Of a stretch of 64,000 nt of DNA, positions 11,701-24,481 are shown piece after piece. The notes under the pieces were generated by a model. The model saw only the letters and a list, made by a program, of their open reading frames with translations, was not told where the DNA came from and made no database searches. The stretch is taken from positions 307,368,512-307,432,511 of the forward strand of contig CM060846.1 in NCBI GenBank assembly GCA_030762175.1, written 5' to 3'. Source of the DNA: Metallyticus violacea. Taxonomy: Eukaryota > Arthropoda > Insecta > Mantodea > Metallyticidae. Position numbers and translations under genes: made by a program. Each line of letters starts with the position of its first letter. The first letter of the stretch is position 1.

Positions 11701-14700
11701 AAGGGGGAAGGGGCTTCCCTTGCAGTTTCCCTGTGATGTAGCAAATGGTTCCAACTTGGCCTGCAGCAGAATCAGCGCATGTCTGCTACTCATCCTTTGT
11801 CCTAAAATACTACATAAAATATTTTTTCTGTACAGAAAATGACAAGCCTTATCTTCAACCGTAAAAAATAATAATAATTTAATAAATAAAGAATAGAATA
11901 AAATAAAATAAAAAAGAGAACTTCAATTTTAAAAACAAATCCAGCCCCAGCCCTCACATGCAGCCATTTTACACTATCAAAGAATGTTTCTTAATGAGCA
12001 ATTATCAGGTTTGGTCTTGTGAATTAGTAACTTAGTGCCAACTTTTCAGTGAGTTATCAGTAATTCTATAGTGTGAACCCCCGTTTCTTGCAAATATTCA
12101 AATCTATATAATTTCACGTTACCTGCAGTTCTTCGATAAAAATATTTTGTATCCTACAGCTACTTTCGTGTAAAATCCTCCTTATGATGTCATCTTGATC
12201 GTCTGCATCAGAAGTGACTCAGTGTTAATGTGAATAATGTCTGATTATGCTCTCACTACACTGAACACTCTGTTGGAGGCATACTTACTTATCCATTTTC
12301 ATTTCTAAGATCTGCAATTTTGCTCCAACTTATATCTATTCTAGATACATTACGTTTTCAGGAAAATCATCACATTGATAAACTGCAAATTTCTCTTCAA
12401 GTTTGCTATTCTTTCAATAAAATAATTAAGAGATAAATAAGAAATATAATTACAATGTGAACTAAATGGAAAGAGAAATTCGTTACGTGCTAACTAAGAA
12501 TTTGTTAGTATTTCCACCAGAGTTTCTGCTGCAATTAATACTTTCCCTTTTGACCGCAATTCCGTGACAGCAGAGGGGAGGGAAACCGAGATATTGGGCA
12601 CCTCTGCATTTAACAGTTTTTAGGATCTAAGAAACCTAAACCGTTTGGGATTCTGAGCTAATGTTAGTCAGATTCTAGAAAACATTCATTGCTTTACAAT
12701 TGTTTCTATAATAACCAACCTTGTAACACTTCTGACGATTAAATAGATTCAAGTTGTTACTATTTGTATGAAACGAAAGCAAATTTTAAATTTTCTGTGG
12801 GTAGTTCTTCGTAAATCGGATTGCTTGTCCAGAGTCACAGAACATAGAAACTGAATGTCATTACAAAGACAGCCTAAGCACTTTAATTGCTTTGCCCGTT
12901 TTGTAATTGACAGTGTCAACTCTGAAAAATGCACAACAGTTTGCTTGTAGATTTGCGCCCGTTTAGGAGGTTAAAAACGCAATTTCGCATTTTTTTTTTT
13001 TTTGCGACATAGGTGCTTACCTTACCGAATTTATTTAAAATGCAAAGAAACATAGTTGTTTATAATCTCTTAACAATTCTGTAAGTGTTCTATGTTAGAA
13101 ATGTTCACTTAGTTTTAGACCAATAACTCCTGCTGGTAGTGCAAGAAAAATAACAAACAAACGGAGAAGTAATGATGTGTAAATAACTCACAAAAACGCA
13201 ATAAACTTACAGAAGATAGCGCTCGAGCGTACCTTAAAAGTATTAAAAATTACAAACTATAAAATTAAAGTAAATTAATATGTTTCAGAAATATATTCTT
13301 TTCCTGCTTTTTGCGTACACTCTTATATTATCTACAGCGCGTCCGACAAGTCCCGATTTACAGGCAAAGTATATAACATCGAATTTATTTGTTTCCAAGT
13401 AAACAAAGTAGATGCGGGACAAAATACGACGAGACCGTCTTACCAGAGGCAGTGAGAACCATCATCTGCGCAGAACGATAAGACAAAGCACGGTCACCCG
13501 ATTCCACGCCTGTCCGAAAATATAATTTGCTGAATAGATTTCGTTATATGGTTTATAAACATAATGTTTAGCGTGTTTATATGCATTGTTTACAAACAAC
13601 GCTCTATTTCAACATCTTAGGTTCATATTTCCGTTAATATTAAATGAAACGGGATGCCAGAAATTTACCTAAAACAAAAGTAGGATAAAAATTGATCATT
13701 TAGAAAATGTTATATTCAGAACTTTAAATTCACACTTTATTTAAATGATTGAACTTCATCTAATTTCATGTAGATGAGACACAATCAATAAAAGAAAAAT
13801 TAAATACAAGCTATTTTTAAAGGGAATGGCCATTGAAAACAATACAGCCACTATCTACAATTTATATCTCGTTAATTTTTTTCTTCTGAGAAAATCTATC
13901 ATAGTCACTGATCTTAGGTACCTTTATACAAGGAAGCAAGCTATTTCAAACACTGTACTTTCTTCCAGCTACACTAAGTTACACAGTTCTTGAATGCAAC
14001 GGCGATCTGAATGTTTGCAATAGAGCGGGCCAGGCGGTAAGGGCTGAAGTTGGGAAATTATTTACGATCGAAAGCAAAAGTAACCCTTACAACTAAGTTT
14101 AATCTAAGGCGTTAACATCAAATAGGAGGAGAGCCACAGTTTGCTCCATTATGGCTAATTGTGCGTGCCCAACTTTCAATACCGGTAGTTCGATGTGGGG
14201 TGGAATGAAAGCCGCATTCCAATTACTGTTACCTGCCAGCTCTATCCCTGCACCCTTGCCCAACAGGGAGCAAGACAATCGCTGTCCGACAAATTTATGT
14301 GGTGGGTACTATCCCAAGCTCACCAGTTATCTGTTATTATTTTCAGAGTTATCGCAACGCTATAAAGCTAGGTCAGCTACAACTACATTTAAGAGCCCCA
14401 CCTCCCGTTCAAGCAAAGCGAGGACGCTCAACCCTATCAGGTTATATGAAAAGGGATAGGAAGATTTCTCTAATTCATTCCTCTTTCTCCCTTCTTCTAT
14501 ATATGCCCTTGGGAAAAAACCAACTTTTTCACTGCCATATCTACTGCTATACATTTTCCATTTTTACTCATATACAACATGGCTTATCCAAAGCGGTACT
14601 ACAAAGAAATGCCAATTATTATCATGAAAATATATACTATTCGTAATGAAAAGTGTTGACTACTTTCAAAGCTATCCGCATGACTCCGCAAAATCACATA

Positions 14701-17100
14701 TGTGGCTCAGTTAATTAGCCCAAGCGCTTATCCTTTCTGTGGATCTGGTATTTATCCCTGATATGGCCCACCGAAATCTGATTAATATATAAAGAGCGTC
14801 ACAATCACTAATACGTTACATCGAGAATTAAATGGTGACCACAAGACTTAACCATTTAATAACTTTTCCAATCTTAGGCTGCAAATCGCTGCTTAAGTTA
14901 ACATTTTCATAGTTTTCAGCAGTCTTACAGGTTGACTAATGAACATCCTTGGTGTACATCTTTTAAGCAAATATAATTATTTTACTGCAAAATATATAAT
15001 CTCGTTACGAATCTAATGCACATGACACTGAACAAAATGATAATCTGGGGGAAACAAAACATAAATTATTGCATAGTCAACTCTACATACGAACTACTTA
15101 AAGATACAAAACAACATCTGAAAGAATACCTAAAGTCTACTGTATCTCTACTTGCCTTATCTGTCTTTCGGACTTCGATAACACATCAAGAGTTCAAAAA
15201 TGGGGAATCTGGTTGTACCCTATGAATGAGAAACGCAAATACATCAGAGGTACATCAGAGCGTTTAAGTTTATCGGTTACAGAGCGAGTTGGTGCATACG
15301 ATAATTCTCGGAATCTAATTCTTTGGGCTTTTCGTGCTTTCCCCTGTCAATTAGGGGTAAAGAATTTTCCGTTTCGCATTTCATTCCACACTACTTGTTG
15401 CAAGGACGAAAGGTCCTATTCCGAAATCAGGCGGCTCTATTTGGATCCCCCTCGGGCCGCCGTTGGGTGATAGGGTGGCGATACCGTAGTGACTCACAGA
15501 TCTACCGGCATCTGATACTTAGCACACCAAGAAACGTTGGGTATCCCGCTGCATCCATTCATCGCCACCCAATCATCTAATTCTCTTGGGCCCATAAGCA
15601 TGGATGCTAAAACCTCCTCCATACCTTATTATACCATCCTATCTTATCCTAAATTTGTGGTTTCCTGTCGCCGTTCTCACTTGACTGTAGGGGGTTCTAC
15701 TCGGTGGCTACAATTAAATGCAGATTATTATTCAGCTATACTATTAATATGTGGAAATTTTTGGTCACTCGGTGGTCTGGTCGAAAGTTGAAGTTTCCAT
15801 TTCTTTATTACTTGCCAACGATATTCTGGTTCTATATGTGAAGGACGTGTATATATACCTATACATATATAGCTTAGAGGTTGCAACTGATAAGTTTAAA
15901 GGAAGTTTGCTGAGAAAGTTGTGGAGTAAAATTTTAGGACATAAAATTAAGAAATAAAGCCATTAAACTAAGGAAACATTCGACAAATTTCATATTGTAT
16001 TTCAAATTGTATAACAATTTATGGAGGGAATATAAGAAATATGTTAGTATTTCAAAATTCCCTGCATACCCGCTGCCTAATCTTTGTATGCGATTACATG
16101 ATGCTGTTTAATACATGAGTTTCTTTATATCGATCCCACCAAATTATTATTTTGTATTATATTTAAAATTCCTTTCACAAAGAGAGACTAATGACATTTT
16201 TCCTATTATTTGCACAAGATCTTCAATTTAACTGTCACGATCAAACTCTAATAATGGAAACGAATGAAAGGGTGAATCACGAAACACCCGGTCACCTAAA
16301 CCCTATTTGTATCACTCTTCAAACAACTGCCAGAAGACAGTGGAGTTTGGAAAAGTACAAATTTGACACAGAGTTTGGTGAGAATCTGGACAATTATTTT
16401 TGAAACGAGAGCGTAACGGAACTCTAGTGAGAGGTAAGCTTGGCCTTGACCGACATTTCAGGTGTAGGGGGTCCTGCTAAAGAGAATACGATGATATGAG
16501 GTATGCAATTTCTTACGAAATAGGACGCTAATGCTCAGTTACTGGTGAAAGAATAATAGGCCCAATTTTGGGGGGACTTTATTAATAGTCAGAGATTTGT
16601 GAATATTATTTTCAATCTTTTTTGTTGAATAACTATGAGGGAGCGCAACTATGCATTTTTAGAGCAGGGATTTGTGGGGCATATTCAGCCAAGGTTTCTC
16701 TATAGGCATTTGACAATGTACTCGACGATAGAGTTATCAATAACAACATACAACTAAGCTCGACTCTCCTATATAACCCTCTGTGATTTTCGTCTATGTG
16801 GATCAATGAAAGTTAAAGTGAACATGACAAACACATAAATCTTATGCGAACCGAAGAATAACATCCGTAAATAACTGAAAGAGAACTAAGAAAAGTAATT
16901 AGTATTTCCCTAAGCAAATCTCCATCAGATTTGTGAACAAAGTTGAAACCCAATAGGCTCTCATTGGTAGTCCACCGTTTTAACTGAGCAGAAACCTGTT
17001 GAAGTAGGCTATCGATTAGAAACTTTTCCTCGAAAGGCTCAGTATTTTGATGTATCTGTCGGCAGTGCGCATGAAGCCACTCAGCTGCTGCACCTTATTG
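8705..17100. other. Long unannotated region
   Basis: No coding exon, RNA gene or recognisable transposon was found. Open frames such as 9235-9573 (+), 10432-10683 (-), 11160-11537 (-) and 14151-14646 (+) overlap others on the opposite strand or in other frames and carry no known domain. A T-run lies near 12990. Balanced-composition patches occur near 14.15-14.45 and 15.3-15.7 kb without recognisable content. Confidence 0.45.
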
Positions 17101-17109
17101 GTGTAATTG

Positions 17110-17268
17110 AAAAATCCCGTGGAGGCGCTTAAACAAAACATCCAGCAGGCAGTTTACAATGTTCATAAAGATGAATTGTGGCAAGTGTCTAAAAATCTTA
17201 TCAAAAGGATTCAGACATGTCTAACAGCAAAGGAAGGACACTTCGAGTACCACTATGATGGTTAGTAC
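17110..17268 (+). mobile_element. Transposase C-terminal tail (Tc1/mariner type)
   Basis: The + strand reads EALKQNIQQAVYNVHKDELW, then SKNLIKRIQTCLTAKEGHFE and a stop at 17263-17265. A helical tail ending in R-x-x-x-C-(I/L)-x-x-x-(E/G)-GHFE is typical of the C-terminus of large insect Tc1/mariner-superfamily transposases. The catalytic core upstream is not recognisable, so only the last 50 or so residues survive. This is a short match based on motif recall. Confidence 0.6.
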
Positions 17269-17279
17269 AATATTCATCA

Positions 17280-19365
17280 ATATTTACCTTTAACTTGCGA
17301 AAGAAACGAAAAATTGCGCACTATGAGTTCCGGCTGCGCGGCATAATTTCCCTCTGCAAGTAGCGACACCGTTGCGCAGTTACTTCCCGTCGGCTAAATC
17401 AATTTTCGATTGTGTAGCGGGAAAAGGGCTCTATAGTATTTAGGTACCCTTTTTATGGCTAATGGAGCTTATTGCGGAACTAGAGAACTAAGTGTTTAAA
17501 ATGAGAAATTCATGAGGTATTTGCATGTTCTCCATTTGGAAGATTTAAATATAAAGTACTGAGGAAAGGAAATATTAGTGGTGTAATAGTAACCGACGCA
17601 TTTTCTTAAATATGTTAGTTGCCTTAGGTTCTTAAGAATAGATCAATTCACTTACATCGACGATAAGCTTTTAGTCGTTGTCGAAATTCCACTAAGTTTA
17701 GAAGTGGATTCTGTTTGAACCATTTGCTTACAGCAGGACAGCGTTTTAATTAATTTGGTTGAAATTTTGACTTGAACACCCGCGCAGTCCAGAGCGAAAG
17801 CTTTGCGGGTCTCAATTTTTCGTTTACAACTATATGAGTATGACTAATTCGACCGCTTACATACCTCCTGGCAAGAGATACTAGAAAAGAACATTTCCCT
17901 GACGATTCCTTGAATAGGATAATAAAGAGTGTACATTAAACCTGCAATATCCATTTTGTACAGAATTCTCATTTGAAAAAAAAAAAAAATTGATTGTACG
18001 CATTACTGACAGGGTTTCAGATTGCTTGCTTGCGCAATTTCTTAATATGTCTGCACATATTATTATCAAAATCTTATAATTTGCTCGCCAAAGTTGTGAA
18101 TAGCGTCGATATATGGAAAACAGTGACGGAGGTACTCTGTGAGCTTGAAGCCAATAGAAACAATTTAACTGTCGTGACCCGAAGGCGGCCGAGGAAAACA
18201 AACACCATTCAGACTGCTCTTCAATCGAGCTGTGGACGATGAGATTGCTAAACAAGCAGAAGCTTCTCCCTTTGGCGGCAGTACGAGATGAAGAATGAAA
18301 CACTGTCATGCACACGGGGGCCAGACGAATGGACGCCTAAGGAAGCGTTCTCAAGTCGGTGGCTGCGGAACTTAACTGTATAAATAGCTTTAGCCAAAGT
18401 TCCTTAGAGAACAAAGCACGCTTTCCGAGAGAGGATATATACAGTACATACAAAGGCCATACAAGACTCAATCGCCCTAGCTGCTAGTCACATCAATCCG
18501 CTTAATTAAGAGCTATTGAATTCCACGCTGAACCTAACTGCCTCACGGGATGCATGTGGAGGGGGAAACGGCGGCGGGCGGGGTGAGCTTCACTTTGTTT
18601 CCAGCCTGGTTTTCGCTCAATTACACCAACAATTCTCGTGAATAGCAAGTAAGGGGTTAGTTCAGTATGCTTTCAACAGGGAGAGCTGGATGACCAACCA
18701 ACATAAAATGTTATCGTCGAGAATGACCCAACTGGTAAGAAAATGAAACTAACAACGCAATTTGTGGCAAGGAACTGCTTAATCAGACAAAATAACGTAT
18801 GCATGAGTATCAGTTGTGTGGCTTTAAAAGTAAAACACGACAAAGTGCCCTTCTTTGCGGTCACCTGTTGCCAAGTTCTTGCGAATGAAAGGTTACTGAA
18901 ATACGAAATATGGTCTTAACAACATTTCAGAGCCTTATTGTTACGTTGACATTAGTTGCATAGTACAAAGTTTCGAGTGATTGTAGCTTTTCTCCTTTGA
19001 CCTAATTAATTATTCCCCTGTCTGAATTGGCCAGAAATCGTTCAATGAAGGGGAGAATTGGTTTTCCAGTCGGAGAGGCAGATGCACCAGCTCTGCTTTT
19101 AATTAAGATTAAATTTCTTTTCCTTTTGAATGATCGCCATGTTGTTGATCTGCTAATGTAAACAGCTTTGAACTCCTGCGGCGAGTAACTATGGACGAGA
19201 GTAAAGTCAGTCGGATGATTCATTTTCTTACATCATTAAATATTCTGCAATACATACACATTCACAATGCCCTAATTACGTGTTATGTTCCATAATGACG
19301 CTAGAGAAGATTACATTCTGCAATATTCTATTCGAGCTTTGGTCTTCTGTGTTATTACATGCAAC
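17280..19365. other. Unannotated DNA
   Basis: No gene or repeat was recognised. Overlapping open frames at 17881-18315 (-) and 17994-18242 (+) have no known domain. A short GC-rich patch (ggcggcgggcgggg) lies near 18570. Confidence 0.45.
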
Positions 19366-19369
19366 TCTT

Positions 19370-19450
19370 GTGAATGTGTTGGCTAGAGCAATGAACCGCT
19401 ACGTCTGCGGAACACAGTTCGAATTCTGTTGCTGCGGGTTGACTTTTACT
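19370..19450 (+). mobile_element. Possible tRNA-like SINE head (family E)
   Basis: An A-box-like TGGCTAGAGC is followed by an anticodon-arm-like CCGC/GCGG stem near 19396-19413. A B-box-like GTTCGAATTC in a short stem (ACAG/CTGT) lies near 19425. The segment agcaatgaaccgcta recurs near 52884, which argues for a dispersed family. A genuine tRNA is unlikely because the acceptor stem does not close. Confidence 0.4.
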
Positions 19451-19454
19451 TTCG

Positions 19455-22400
19455 ATTTTTTCGCGGTTCTTCCATTCTCCTCATTTCATTCAACCGGAAA
19501 TCTTCAATTCTTCTCTTCATTTACTTCTTGTTCACATTAATTTCACTTCCTATCCCCTCATCTTAATGTCTTAACATTCTGTCGACTCTGTGGGTTCTAC
19601 TAATCTCTGTGCTTGCATTTCTATTTTCTTTCTTACGAGCTCGCGAACTCTGGTTTCTGCACTTGCGAGTTAGTTCCTCCTGTCTGCTTTCACAAACGAT
19701 TCTTCTTCTCTGACTGTTTGCAGACGGCTGACAAATAGGGTTTGTAGCGCCGTAGGATGAATTTAATTTCAATAAGGTTCCGTGTAGGTTGAAGTACTTC
19801 AAATATCGATCCAGTACTACATCTATTCAATCTTAGTAGCCTTTTGAAATACTCTGCCAAATAATTTAAAGAAACATAATAATGCAAAAATTCTGCATCC
19901 CCCCCCCCGTTATAATTAGAGATTGCATTTACAAGCTCTCTAGCATTCGTGTTGCAGTTACAAAGAGGAAAAGAACGTCCCCAAATAAAACAACAAGGGA
20001 CTTGCAGAGCACTGGTGTCCACGGTGGGAAACCAGAAATGTCGATATTATGTAAAGCTACTAAAATATGCCAAGGCCGGATGAAATATGACTTGCAAAAC
20101 TATATGTTGATATAGAGACTCCCTCCAAGCTTAACACTCTAGCATTCAAGAGGGACGACAGTGTCAGGAGGGAAAAGAAGGAAACTGGAGTCATGTCATG
20201 TACGTTGAGGATCAATAGACTTCATCTGTTCAGATCAAGTAAAACAAATGAACGCAGAAAATGCATTACTAATACTCTCTTTTATATACAAATATAAACT
20301 TAACCTAATTCAATTCTATTATGATATAAAAATGTAATTTTAAATATGTAATTGTTAAAATTATCACGTATTTGTTTTCCAGATAAAACTAACTTCTCTT
20401 AGTACTTATTCAAAAATGAATTCTGGGAATCTTTCAGTAAATAACTTTTGTATACATATGATTCTTGCAATATTTTGCGCACTTTCTAACACGGGCTTAA
20501 AGAAGTTTTAACGACTAAATCTGCAACCTGAAATCTTCTAAAAATAATTAGGGAAATACATAATTGATCATTAAAATCGTCTTGATTAATAATAGTACAA
20601 TTTTTCCATCGGGGTTGCTTCGCAGCAGCTTTCCTCTTGTATTTTGTACCCCATGTTCAACAATATATTTCAAGGGGAAAAGTTTAGCACACATATACGG
20701 TTATATTAATATCTCGCTATCTTTAACCCCAACAAAAACATATGGCATAGATAACGTAGATACTTTTTAATATAAGTTTCATTTTTATTGTTGTCGACCA
20801 AGTCTTGACGCACCAAACCGAATGCTAAACATATTGCTGGTATATATGTATACATACATACCATTCATAACTTCGTATGCAACAGTAAAAGTTACGATAA
20901 TGTATTTATGAATGTTCTTCAAATTGCATTTCTGATTATACAAAATAGAAGCACAGTCCCTTCCCCAATGATTACTAGAAGAAGAAACAGCCAAAGCAAC
21001 AAAACAAAACAAAACAAAACACACACACACACACACACACACACAAATCTTAGGATGTTCCTTTTTCCGTTCTTACCTAAAAATGTATAAATACTCTAAA
21101 ATATCTCGTAGCCAGCACCCAAATAACCGGAAATATCGAAACAACGGCACTTTTCAATAAGGAAAGAGAGAGAAATATCGCAGTTTTAGACGCGGTCATA
21201 AGTAAATTACCCCGCTGCTGCATGACGGATTCCCCGAAGGCAAGCGGAGCTGTTAAACAAAACGGAAAAAGGTTCACATCGGCTGCGATGCTGACTAACC
21301 GGATCTCTACGTTATATGCCATTAATTCCCATTGCCATCAGGTACGGCAATTTTAGTATGTGTCTTCGTTTCTTTTTTCTTTGAGCTAATATATAACTGT
21401 TTAGTGGTTAGTACTGAAAATAACGCTTGTATTCAAAAACCCGACGTGAAAATACTAAATTTCTAAGGAAAAAAGTATGTTTGTGCAATATTACATAAAT
21501 ATAGAAGTTCTTTCCAGTTATCCGGCAAAATTGGTCATCACATGATTACCAGACACGAGAGAATGTTAATACTGTAGTACCAAAGTTTCATATTTCCATT
21601 GTTTTAATACTGTTATATTACCAATATTTATACAATTTTTGTTTTTATTTATGAAATATCATATCTGAATACTAAGTCAACCAACCAGCATGGTGTAGTA
21701 TCAGGAGCCTTCGTGCCTCTTTAATTCGACTTCTATGGGGAAGTAGATTATCATGTTATGGAAGAGTACAAGAAAAAGTCCGAAATTTCAATGACGTTGT
21801 AGGTTTCTTCTGCAGCCACTGTGCAGATCTTGCTGCAGTCAAGTGAACGGGGGCCACCAAGCGGAAAACTTGCCAAATAAAAAGGGCCCCCTCGCCTCGA
21901 CATTCCTCTCCTTCTTTGAGGGAAGTGGGATGAGTGGTAAGGGAATAAATATTCTAATATCCTGAGTCAAAAGAGAAAAGTCAAGGTATGTATAACCACC
22001 TCCCTCGCATCCAACATCGCTACCTCTGCTATCATGCTCCCTTAATTCCCTCTTCTCTTTCGCAATGAAAAGAAGGAAAAATTTTCCTTTTTCCGCTCAA
22101 AAAAGCACAAAGTAACGAAAAAGGTCTTAAACGTATTCATAAGAAGCTGAATGGATTGACGTTTGATCCTTAACTCTGTTTAAACGCCGACCGAATGTTT
22201 GACTTTACAGAGACTCAAGTGGCATATGCAAAACCGAGTGGATTAGAAGAGATGGTAGCGTTGGAAGGGTAGGGAGCCAAGAGGGCGAGAGTGGAGGATC
22301 TTTACTTCCTCTCTCTTGTCAAAAGAAAATTCTCAAAGAGGGGCTGCCGGGGTTGGGATGTCGTGTTGATCTTCCTTTTGCTTGCTCGCTTGGCCAAACC

Positions 22401-24160
22401 AGAAGCATGGACCTGTCTTCAGAACCCACATTCCCCTTCTTTCCTTGTTGGCAACGTGAATTAATCAAGAAGATATACGTAAGTCCGCCAACCTCTACTC
22501 ATGGCTTGACGAATGGAGACGGGGCGATGAATTTTCATAACTAGCGATAATGCCTTTCTCCCCCTGTTTAAGAGTGCTGGGAGAGAGCGTTAACGACAAA
22601 ATGGAAGGGAAAAAAATAATACTATTCGGAAGAAGAAAAGAAACGGATTCACAAAGACCTTTGAAATATGTTAATACTGGTGTACTTTTGCGGCATTTAA
22701 ATTAAACTTGTAAAGAAAACCTTAGGAGGATAATTTCTTTTGATAATTTTTCTTAAAGTCCTTCTGTCGACTACCTAAAGTCCGCAAATGGAGTGCAATC
22801 TTGTAGCATATGTGGAGTCAACATTTAAAACAGACACGTAATAAGAAAACTTTTCAGGTAGGGGGTAGCGACAATGGAATTTCCTTGGCTTACGATACGA
22901 GCGTACACAATGTTGGCTCTGCTATCTAAGAATTCGCTACAATACCTACATAATATACGGAAAATGTCTACACGTCTAAGATGATTTTCTGATCAGAGGA
23001 ACGTTCAACTTATTGGACGAAACTGTCGAAAATCTCAATGATGCCAATGAAAGATGTGATGATATAAAGTGTATTTGGCTGTAAAGAGTGAACATCAAGG
23101 ATAAATTCCTTATTGCTCCCGACAAAAGCTAGATGTTTGTGAGAATGAACAGATCAGATATTGCTAAACGTTTACTCTTTGATATATCTTTTCATTTTTC
23201 TTTTACGTTTTTCAATTTTACCCCTTTAGATTTTTGTTCTTTGGCAAATTTTTGGATAGGCATGACCCACGCATGTACATCCTTGTTTTAAAACAATCTA
23301 AACAACTTCTAAGCCCCGGGTTGAAACCTACAACCACTGAAGGGAAATAGAGTTACAGTCAGGAAAATGTAAAGAAATACAAGTTTTGTTTCACTCCTTC
23401 GATACTAACATACCATGAATACAAGTTTTAATGATTTATTTTACCCTGTCGTCGCTCATAAAAGTATACCATTTACTGGAGTAAATACAGAAACATTGAA
23501 ATTGTTACAGCAAATAAACAGTAATCAATAAACTTGTCTTCAGTAATTGCGAAGGGTAAAACCATCCGCACAAGTAATGTTAATATGCTTTCTTTTAGTA
23601 ACTGCATGAACTGTGGACGAACAAAACGGCACAAGAGTTTTCAAAATATCTTTTGCAAGTATTTAAAGACGAGCATAAACTATGGAACCGAAATTACTTG
23701 TGCTCATTCCGAGATCTGAAGCATAGCACAGTTCATTACGATTTTCGCTATTGAGTATCAAGATTCGTAATAGTTTACACCTGCTGCAATTGGCACCTTC
23801 CCTTCTACCCTGACATGATGCTAGTGCAACCGTGTTTGAATGCTAACTGAAGGCATAAACACAGAAAAAAAACTATGATTAGGTTGCAACATGCATAAAA
23901 ATTAAGCATCGCCAATTAACTCTCTTTCCTCATTTGATGTGAAGCCTGCGCGGTAACGCCCGTGTTCTGGCTTTTTCGGCAGCACTCGGTTCTAAACAAC
24001 GATAATTCTTTCCCTGGCCATCGACAAACGTAAAATAAACACGTAATAGTTATCTTAAATGCTACAATGATAAGAAAATAACCCTGGAGAGAGATTCCTC
24101 TATGACTATATTATTGAATCTCTGAGAAGACATGATTAAGGATAACAGTGTTATATAATT
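19455..24160. other. Unannotated DNA with microsatellite
   Basis: No coding gene was recognised. A (CAAAA)n tract at about 20999-21018 passes into (AC)n at about 21018-21045. Purine- and pyrimidine-rich balanced sequence runs at about 21.83-22.56 kb with no open frame of note. Confidence 0.45.
20999..21045. repeat. (CAAAA)n-(AC)n compound microsatellite
   Basis: About four to five CAAAA units run directly into about 14 AC units. Confidence 0.95.

Positions 24161-24161
<1 letters not shown>

Positions 24162-24204
<43 letters not shown>
24162..24204. repeat. (TAA)n microsatellite
   Basis: About 14 uninterrupted TAA units. On the minus strand it yields a meaningless poly-Tyr run in an open frame. 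Confidence 0.95.
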
Positions 24205-24481
24205 TCAAGTATGGAATGCCATCCTTTACAAAGCCATACCAAGCATTAAACGCAAAGCCAAACATAACTCATAAACTACAAGAAATCTTTAGTGCAATCA
24301 GCAATGGAATAGTTGCTAATGCAGTCACCCTATTCATGGATAGAAATACAAGTGCGACATTTGTTGAATTCAAAACTTCTTACATTGGGTGCCTACACTA
24401 AAGCATTAATAAAAATTATATAAAAATAGCCATTTTAGAATGCTGTCACCCTAGTGAACAGTAAACTTAGAACAGATCCTG

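Noticed and set aside
17881..18315. 144-codon minus-strand open frame
   Set aside because: Low-complexity Phe/Ser-rich content from an A-run, an overlapping open frame on the other strand, and no recognised domain.
24062..24265. Open frame with a poly-Tyr run (and the poly-Ile frame at 35750-35932)
   Set aside because: Translations of TAA microsatellites. The second overlaps a real LINE relic, but the homopolymer itself is not protein.
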